Source: Paenibacillus paridis (lineage in GTDB: Bacteria; Bacillota; Bacilli; Paenibacillales; Paenibacillaceae). Taken from it: a stretch of 64,000 nucleotides of DNA. Position numbers and translations under genes: made by a program. Under the pieces are notes generated by a model. The model ran no database searches and had not been told where the DNA came from. It saw only the letters and a list, made by a program, of their open reading frames with translations. The DNA lies in contig NZ_VCIX01000092.1 in the NCBI RefSeq assembly GCF_006345825.1, positions 1,860,001 through 1,924,000 of the forward strand. The letters run 5' to 3'. Within the stretch, counting starts at the first letter, position 1. Each line of letters starts with the position of its first letter. Shown one piece after another: positions 59,159 to 64,000 of the stretch.

Positions 59159-61120
59159 CTATTGCTTAATGAAAAATTGCGATGGATGGCCTTGGCCAAG
59201 CGAACGGTATTCATCTGCCCATACTGCATCAGTCGGAATGTTGCGCACGTTATTTGAAGCGACAATCAGCACTGGAGTAGGCCCCGCATAACCGATAACC
59301 CATTGGTTTTTCTGATGGAGCTTAACAATTTCGTTGCTTAATTGATTGATTTCATCTACACTTTTGCTTGCTTTGATCTTATCCCAGTATTCAAGGATCA
59401 GAGCTACGTCGCCCTCTGGCTTAACGCCCTCTTTGCCACCCGAGGAGCTGTACAAGCCATAATGGCCGAACCAAGGTGTTATGACACGAAGCGGAACAAG
59501 CGTATCCGGACGGAAAGCTACGTTCGCAACAGAGATATTCTCTGTTGTCATAGGTACCTGATTCGCATATTTCATATCAAAATGCGTTCCTTGATCAACG
59601 ACCTTGAGGTTTGTTTTCAGTCCCATATCCTCATAATATTTTTTAAGCAGCTCTAGGAAAGCCGCAGAGTCCGTGCTTGATTCGATGACGGTTAGTGTCA
59701 AATCGGAACCATCTTCGTACGTACGGAAATTATTTTTATCCCGCTTGCTTAATCCGAGTTCATCTAGAATTTGGTTAGCGCGTTCTGGATTATAATCCGC
59801 CCATTGCTTCGACCAGCCCTCTTGATAGCCAATAACGCCTTCCGGAACGGAAGCTTGCACAGGCTCTGCTAATCCGTTGGATACGATTTCGGAAATTTCT
59901 ACGCGGTTAACCCCGATCGACAGCGCCTCTCTAAAGCGAATATCTTGGAAGAGCTTGCGCAGCTTAGGATCTTCCGTCGTCTGATTTAACTGAATACCCG
60001 CACTGGACCAGGCAGGCTGTGTCCAAGGAATAATTCGGTAGTCACCTTTCTTCTCGTTTTCCTTCAAGACCGTAAATTCTTTGGAATCAAAGGTTAACAA
60101 ATTGTAATCGCCTGCCAGCGTGCCAAGCGTCTTTTGGCTTGGATCTTGGATTTTTGTTGCAACAATCCGGTCGATGTATGGAAGCTGTTTTCCTTCGGCA
60201 TCCGTTTTCCAGAAGTACGGGTTCCGTTCCATAATGAACTGATCGCTGTTCGGATCGGTTTTCGCAACCCATGCCCGCAGTGTCGGAATTTGGGAGTGAA
60301 GCCAGAAATAGTAGCCTGTTTCCACTAGGAATACCTTTGGATCCTCATAGCCCCACTGCTTTGTAATTTCCAGCGTTTTATCGTCGCCTACAAACTCAGG
60401 TAGGATCGTTTTGTGAAAATGCGCGGGAGCGAAGAACCATTTGTTATCGATGGCGACACGCTCCAAAAACTGAACGCTCGGATACTTGTGGGTAACCGTA
60501 AATGTGTAAGCATCTACTTTTTTGACCTCAGCCAACGCTTTGTCGCCCGTAACCGGATCAACGGAGTAGTAGGCATCATAGATCTTCTTGCCGAATGTTT
60601 CTTTCGTCAGCATGTGCTCCCAATAAAACAGGACATCATCTGCCGTAAACGGTACGCCGTCCGACCATTTCATCCCTTCTCTCAAGTGGATGGTGAACAC
60701 TGTGGAATCTGCATTCACTTCATAGCTTTTGGCTACATTCGGTTCCACTTTATCTCCCGTTTTGTTAAAACGGAAGAGAGCCTCTTCGGTAGGCTGGCCA
60801 ACCCCCCATTTGTCGCCAGGACCTGACCATGGCATTTTCCAATCTCCGCCATATTGCCCTATTTCATCGACAACCTCTTCAATCTTGACATCCGCCTGAA
60901 CCGGAAGTCGCTCTTCGAGCGGCGGCAGCGTGCCAGCAGTGACAAGCTTAGCAAGCATCGGAGCTTCTTTGGCATCGGTAGGAGTGACCGGAGCTTCCTC
61001 CACCTTTGTTGATGGTTTGGGACTGTCTTTCACTTGCGCCGGGCCTGCATTATTGGTGCAAGCTGCTAAAACGACGGACAAAATCACGAGCAGCATAATG
61101 ATAAATCGGTTTCTTTTCAA
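59159..61120 (-). CDS. Oligopeptide/oligosaccharide-binding lipoprotein (SBP family 5)
   Basis: The 653-residue protein is a large family-5 binding protein with lipoprotein signal (KRNRFIIMLLVILSVVLAAC), a GGDWKMPWSG segment and MKWSDGVPFTADDVLFYWEHM, the family-5 core. It is much longer than typical DppA/OppA (about 540), which is usual for sugar- or large-ligand-binding members. Translation is placed at the TTG after GGAGGGGTTCA, giving the lipoprotein signal directly; the ATG 20 codons earlier has no such fit. It heads the seven-gene operon. Confidence 0.9.
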   Translation of the reverse strand: MKRNRFIIMLLVILSVVLAACTNNAGPAQVKDSPKPSTKVEEAPVTPTDAKEAPMLAKLVTAGTLPPLEERLPVQADVKIEEVVDEIGQYGGDWKMPWSGPGDKWGVGQPTEEALFRFNKTGDKVEPNVAKSYEVNADSTVFTIHLREGMKWSDGVPFTADDVLFYWEHMLTKETFGKKIYDAYYSVDPVTGDKALAEVKKVDAYTFTVTHKYPSVQFLERVAIDNKWFFAPAHFHKTILPEFVGDDKTLEITKQWGYEDPKVFLVETGYYFWLHSQIPTLRAWVAKTDPNSDQFIMERNPYFWKTDAEGKQLPYIDRIVATKIQDPSQKTLGTLAGDYNLLTFDSKEFTVLKENEKKGDYRIIPWTQPAWSSAGIQLNQTTEDPKLRKLFQDIRFREALSIGVNRVEISEIVSNGLAEPVQASVPEGVIGYQEGWSKQWADYNPERANQILDELGLSKRDKNNFRTYEDGSDLTLTVIESSTDSAAFLELLKKYYEDMGLKTNLKVVDQGTHFDMKYANQVPMTTENISVANVAFRPDTLVPLRVITPWFGHYGLYSSSGGKEGVKPEGDVALILEYWDKIKASKSVDEINQLSNEIVKLHQKNQWVIGYAGPTPVLIVASNNVRNIPTDAVWADEYRSLGQGHPSQFFIKQ

Positions 61121-61198
61121 ATGAACCCCTCCAAATTTAATTTTCCCATTTGCTTGTTGCTTGTGATGCAATAAAACCATTGCACCTCCTCGATCAAG

Positions 61199-61214
61199 AT
61201 TAAACCGGTTTAAT
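61199..61214. promoter_or_regulatory. LacI operator copy 1 of the Opp-type operon
   Basis: ATTAAACCGGTTTAAT is a perfect 16-base palindrome 79 bases upstream of the binding-protein start. Confidence 0.75.
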
Positions 61215-61259
61215 TTTCAGGGTTATCATCCGTACTTATGTAATAAATTTCTCATGTTT

Positions 61260-61275
61260 GTTAAACCGGTTTAAT
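61260..61275. promoter_or_regulatory. LacI operator copy 2 of the Opp-type operon
   Basis: GTTAAACCGGTTTAAT repeats the palindrome 61 bases further upstream. A decayed third copy (AAAACGGTTTTT) follows. Confidence 0.72.
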
Positions 61276-61286
61276 TAAAACGGTTT

Positions 61287-61302
61287 TTGTAAGCGCTTAA
61301 TG
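61287..61302. promoter_or_regulatory. cre-like site 1 of the Opp-type operon
   Basis: TTGTAAGCGCTTAATG contains the strong cre core TGTAAGCGCTTA. The outer bases deviate. Confidence 0.55.
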
Positions 61303-61315
61303 TAAACGCTTTATT
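61300..61315. promoter_or_regulatory. cre-like site 2 of the Opp-type operon
   Basis: ATGTAAACGCTTTATT matches the cre consensus at all but two positions and overlaps the predicted transcription start. Confidence 0.5.
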
Positions 61316-61318
61316 TGT

Positions 61319-61347
61319 ATAATACATGGCTTCCTCATCCGACGCAA
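61319..61347 (-). promoter_or_regulatory. Promoter of the Opp-type operon
   Basis: On the minus strand TTGCGT and TATTAT are 17 bases apart. All operator and cre-like sites lie at or after the predicted start. Confidence 0.55.
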
Positions 61348-61614
61348 GAACATTTGACAAAGATGGAATTTTTTTTTTGTGAAAATATCGGCTTTCTTAT
61401 TCCGGCTGCAGGCTCCCCTCTCGTTGGCTCACCTCCTCTTTCTTATATTTCTAAGCACCACTAGCTTTATTAATATAATTGTGAATTGTAATAGCAGTGT
61501 TAGGCTTTTATATGCTTATGGTGAAAATAGTTAAATAGTCTTACGTCCTGACTATATGCTCCTTTTTCCCTATATTCGCCATTTCTTCGTGAGGTAAAGT
61601 CAATCATTTTTCGT

Positions 61615-61642
61615 TTGTAATATTTTTAAATCGCTATATAAT
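61615..61642 (+). promoter_or_regulatory. Candidate promoter of the gene at 61722
   Basis: TTGTAA and TATAAT are 16 bases apart, 80 bases upstream of the start. Confidence 0.45.
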
Positions 61643-61721
61643 AGGGGGTGAAGCGCATAACCCGCTTTGGGTTACCTAATGAGAAATCATGAATCGACTA
61701 TTTTCTAGGAGGCTATCCTTT

Positions 61722-62396
61722 ATGTCTTTGTCCGATAATCATCTTGACTTGGAAATGGTAAGACGCTATTCCCCTATTTTGTTCATGGATAAGCTCGAAC
61801 CGTTTCAACCGATCCGCGTGGGCGTGACTGTATTCGAATCCGATGCGCCATCACCGTCATTCAATCGCAGCATTCGGTTCGACCGCTCAAAAATAAAAAC
61901 AGTGATCGAATACGCTATTTATTATGACTATGATATCCAGCATATTTATGATTTGGAGCATGTTTGGATCTATGTTGATCATGCAGGCAGCATTGCCTCC
62001 TGCGAGGTCAGCTTCCATGGCCGCTACTTCCTCGGCTTGCTGCGTGATCGCAGTAATCTATCGGATCAGGATCAGCGCGTCAAGCTGTTCGTCCAGCCTG
62101 GAAAACATGCGATGTCACCGCTCGAAGAAGTCTTTCATCTGCTGCCCAACGTTTCATCATGCTGCCTAGAAGAGGCCGGAAATGAAGGGCTGCTAGAGCC
62201 AGATTTGTTCCGGGGGGAATACAAGCACGGAGAAGAGATTGACAAGCTATCCGAGGAGCATCTGCGCACGTTCTGCTTCCAGCCGTCATTCGACTATTCA
62301 CCTCATAACTGGGCTTCTGACGTCTTCGTCTCGTGGAATGAGCTGCGTGTGGAAATTCCGGCTCGTATGAATTCGCTGCTCGCTTCATTGAGATAA
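61722..62396 (+). CDS. Vps62-like fold hypothetical protein
   Basis: The 224-residue protein has no signal peptide. Its N-terminal half (MVRRYSPILFMDKLEPFQP and EYAIYYDYDIQHIYDLEHVWIYV) resembles the Vps62/NPP1-like pattern of a Y-x-P-x-L-x-F opening followed by a (H/D)-x-x-D-x-E/H-V-x-V strand. A bacterial function is not established. AGGAGGCTATCCTTT precedes the ATG; eleven earlier in-frame codons lack a site. It is divergent from the Opp-type operon and convergent with the DUF5054 gene. Confidence 0.6.
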   Translation: MSLSDNHLDLEMVRRYSPILFMDKLEPFQPIRVGVTVFESDAPSPSFNRSIRFDRSKIKTVIEYAIYYDYDIQHIYDLEHVWIYVDHAGSIASCEVSFHGRYFLGLLRDRSNLSDQDQRVKLFVQPGKHAMSPLEEVFHLLPNVSSCCLEEAGNEGLLEPDLFRGEYKHGEEIDKLSEEHLRTFCFQPSFDYSPHNWASDVFVSWNELRVEIPARMNSLLASLR

Positions 62397-62411
62397 GTCG
62401 ATTTCTCTCAA

Positions 62412-62453
62412 AACAGACAGTCACGGCTTTCATAAGAACTCCAGCCGTGACTG
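62412..62453 (-). terminator. Hairpin terminator after the DUF5054 gene
   Basis: On the minus strand CAGTCACGGCT pairs with AGCCGTGACTG and is followed by TCTGTTTTGAG. The T-tract is weak; the stem is strong and may also serve the plus-strand gene. Confidence 0.65.
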
Positions 62454-62464
62454 GATTCAGCAGC

Positions 62465-64000
62465 TTACTTGATATAGGATTTCAATTGCAGCCGAAACCT
62501 GAATTTCCCATCCTCGCCATACCACATTGGAAAATTAGTGCCCCAGATGTTGTTATGCAAGTTAAATTGCCATCCGTGCTCCAGAGAAGCGAACGTGTTG
62601 TCAAACTGCAGAAGTCTCTTTTGTCCTGGTGCTGCCAATGCCGAATCAAGGCTTTGAATGACAGCTAACCCGTCTGCCCCCACATAAGAGACCCCGTAAC
62701 CAAGAGCATGGAGATTCCTGTTTCCATCCTTCACCACTCGAAGCGGTGAGACGGCCTGTCCAAGCTTGTCCATCATCCAGAGATTGGGGTTATTGACTTT
62801 CAAACCGCAACCAAACCAGCTTGCTTCAGGCAGTCGGTTAGCTTCTTTCCCAAACCATTGCAACGTTATATCAATCCAGCCGGGTTGTTGAAATGTATAT
62901 TTAATTTCCAATTCCTTAGGCGCCCCATAACGCTCATGCGCTTGCGCTGGCATGCGAAGCCGAATCAAATAAATATCAGATTCCGCTCCTCGATTTCTTA
63001 TCATTTCCGTAGCGACAGGATGGAAAAGCTGATAACTCGGCAATGGCCTTACAAATTCAAAGCCAGGCTTATTAAAATCCGCATCCGCCCATGGATGCGT
63101 AACAGGCAGATTTTGCATATAGGACCTAAAATATCGGTCATAATCCTCTTTCCCAAAAGTCTCATACGCATATAAGCCAAAGGGATGCTCTTTCTCCACC
63201 CAGCACTTACCGTTGCGATCCTCCAGATGCATTAAAGCTCCGTTCGTATGAAAAGCAAACTGAAAATCCCCGCTCCGGTAAACTTCATTTGGACTGAAGG
63301 ACTCGTATGACCCCCCATCCGTCTTCGCTGGAATTAAGAATTCCAGAGCCTGTACTGCCTGTGCTTGTTTCTCCTTCTCCAAACTAGATACCGCCTGCTT
63401 CACATATTCCCGCTGCTCCTCCCATGATCTTTCGAGCATGGAATACGTCCGGCGCCTTTGCTCTGCTGTAAATAAATCACTGGAATGCTTATCGAACTCA
63501 TTCATGGCAAATGACCCGATATAGCTAAATTTGGCGGGCAGGTCATCCAGATCGATCTCATCCTTTATGCGAGCTTTATGAAATGCCGTCTTGGCATAAT
63601 TCCGGAAGTCAGGCAGCCACTTCTTCACATCTAGTCCCCAGGTATGCTCGGTAACAAGCAGCATGGCATCGCTCATCTCTTTGTATTCCTTACTCTCCTT
63701 GCTCATGCTGCCATCTGCCAGCCACACCTTTCTCAATCGCATAAGCTCCCGAAGCTGGGCAAGCTTAAGCGGGTCTGTACTGGCCCCATGAATCCATGTA
63801 TCTCCTATTTCCTCATAGACGATTGGCAAATGCTCGCGAACGCTCGCCAATTGGCCAGCAAATGAATCGAGGGAAGACGCTGCCACTTCAGCATTGGCAT
63901 AACGCACCTGAATTTCACGAAACTGCTCACGGATTTCTTCTGCACTCGGCGGACCGCAGTTATCTCCCGTATGCGCGAACACTAAAAGCTCATCTAATCC
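62465..64000 (-). CDS. DUF5054-type GH38-like protein, C-terminal part (cut by window edge)
   Basis: The reading frame stays open to the window's right edge, so only about the last 511 residues are seen; a GTG at 63982 is internal. The sequence LLVFAHTGDNCGPPSAEEIREQF is typical of the DUF5054 group, proteins of about 700 residues with an alpha-mannosidase-like (GH38) N-terminal barrel, a helical middle and a beta-sandwich C-terminal region (LEIKYTFQQPGWIDITLQWFG). The catalytic part lies mostly outside the window. Activity is untested; a role in glycan breakdown fits the nearby oligosaccharide-type transporter. Confidence 0.75.
   Translation of the reverse strand, partial: GLDELLVFAHTGDNCGPPSAEEIREQFREIQVRYANAEVAASSLDSFAGQLASVREHLPIVYEEIGDTWIHGASTDPLKLAQLRELMRLRKVWLADGSMSKESKEYKEMSDAMLLVTEHTWGLDVKKWLPDFRNYAKTAFHKARIKDEIDLDDLPAKFSYIGSFAMNEFDKHSSDLFTAEQRRRTYSMLERSWEEQREYVKQAVSSLEKEKQAQAVQALEFLIPAKTDGGSYESFSPNEVYRSGDFQFAFHTNGALMHLEDRNGKCWVEKEHPFGLYAYETFGKEDYDRYFRSYMQNLPVTHPWADADFNKPGFEFVRPLPSYQLFHPVATEMIRNRGAESDIYLIRLRMPAQAHERYGAPKELEIKYTFQQPGWIDITLQWFGKEANRLPEASWFGCGLKVNNPNLWMMDKLGQAVSPLRVVKDGNRNLHALGYGVSYVGADGLAVIQSLDSALAAPGQKRLLQFDNTFASLEHGWQFNLHNNIWGTNFPMWYGEDGKFRFRLQLKSYIK

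Larger units (their letters stand above)
61121..61721. other. Regulatory intergenic stretch before the Opp-type operon
   Basis: No gene is supported. It holds two LacI-type palindromes, two cre-like sites and the minus promoter of the operon, plus a promoter and small leader hairpin (61658-61674) for the gene at 61722. Confidence 0.6.

Noticed and set aside
61658..61674. TAACCC-GCTTT-GGGTTA leader hairpin as a riboswitch or terminator
   Set aside because: Six pairs, no T-tract, no conserved core. It is too small to call functional.
1..64000. Search for CRISPR arrays, insertion sequences, tRNA and rRNA genes
   Set aside because: No regularly spaced repeats, transposase-like proteins, terminal repeats, or tRNA/rRNA-like sequences were seen by eye.

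Overview
The window looks like a chromosomal stretch of a spore-forming, low-to-mid GC Gram-positive of the Paenibacillus/Cohnella type. The evidence is a spore-coat morphogenetic gene (cotE), strong AGGAGG-type ribosome sites before most genes, occasional TTG and GTG starts, Gram-positive lipoproteins, catabolite-control (cre-like) sites, and a high density of sugar ABC transporters with LacI/TetR/ArsR regulators. Most of it is AT-balanced; the exception is the very GC-rich amidoligase gene at the left end. I see no tRNA, rRNA, CRISPR array, insertion sequence or prophage.

Layout. 1-2.4 kb: cotE and a COOH-NH2 ligase gene. 2.7-6.9 kb: a small unknown gene, a YqjA-like membrane protein and a SsuABC-type ABC transporter. 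7-13 kb: M32 carboxypeptidase, a HesB-like protein with a beta-carbonic anhydrase, a DUF309 protein, a small membrane protein/YxcD-like pair and a secreted GH18 protein with N-terminal repeats. 13-16.3 kb: an orphan sporulation-type histidine kinase, a SUKH protein and an FGE-fold-like protein. 16.5-20.5 kb: an amidohydrolase overlapping a 1056-residue GNAT fusion protein of unknown role. 20.8-25.4 kb: LLM flavin monooxygenase with an MFS carrier, and two TIM-barrel sugar isomerase/epimerase genes. 25.6-27 kb: an ArsR repressor and a ketopantoate-reductase-like gene sharing an operator. 27.2-31 kb: cytosine-deaminase-like hydrolase, ankyrin lipoprotein, LysR, GNAT and a truncated VOC remnant. 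31.1-34 kb: two SDRs, a STAS-like gene and TetR, linked by related palindromes. 34.2-40.2 kb: MocR regulator, a siderophore ABC importer without its ATPase, and an MFS exporter with a Fur-like box.

40.5-51.1 kb: an orphan SUKH gene, then an N-acetylglucosamine catabolic regulon: GH20 hexosaminidase, SIS protein, GNAT, LacI repressor, nagA, nagB and a three-gene sugar ABC importer. It is tied together by AGAAATCGATTTCT palindromes. 51.2-53.2 kb: NmrA-like protein, TetR, MgtC/SapB. 53.2-61.1 kb: a seven-gene Opp/Dpp-type ABC operon ending with a HAD phosphatase and a LacI repressor, preceded by AAACCGGTTT palindromes and cre-like sites. This suggests oligosaccharide rather than peptide uptake. 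61.7-64 kb: a Vps62-like protein and the C-terminal part of a DUF5054 (GH38-like) protein that runs off the window.

Novelty candidates: the GNAT megafusion/amidohydrolase pair, the LacI/cre-controlled Opp-type operon with its built-in HAD gene, the cotE-linked amidoligase, and several regulator/operator pairs that can be read directly from the DNA.
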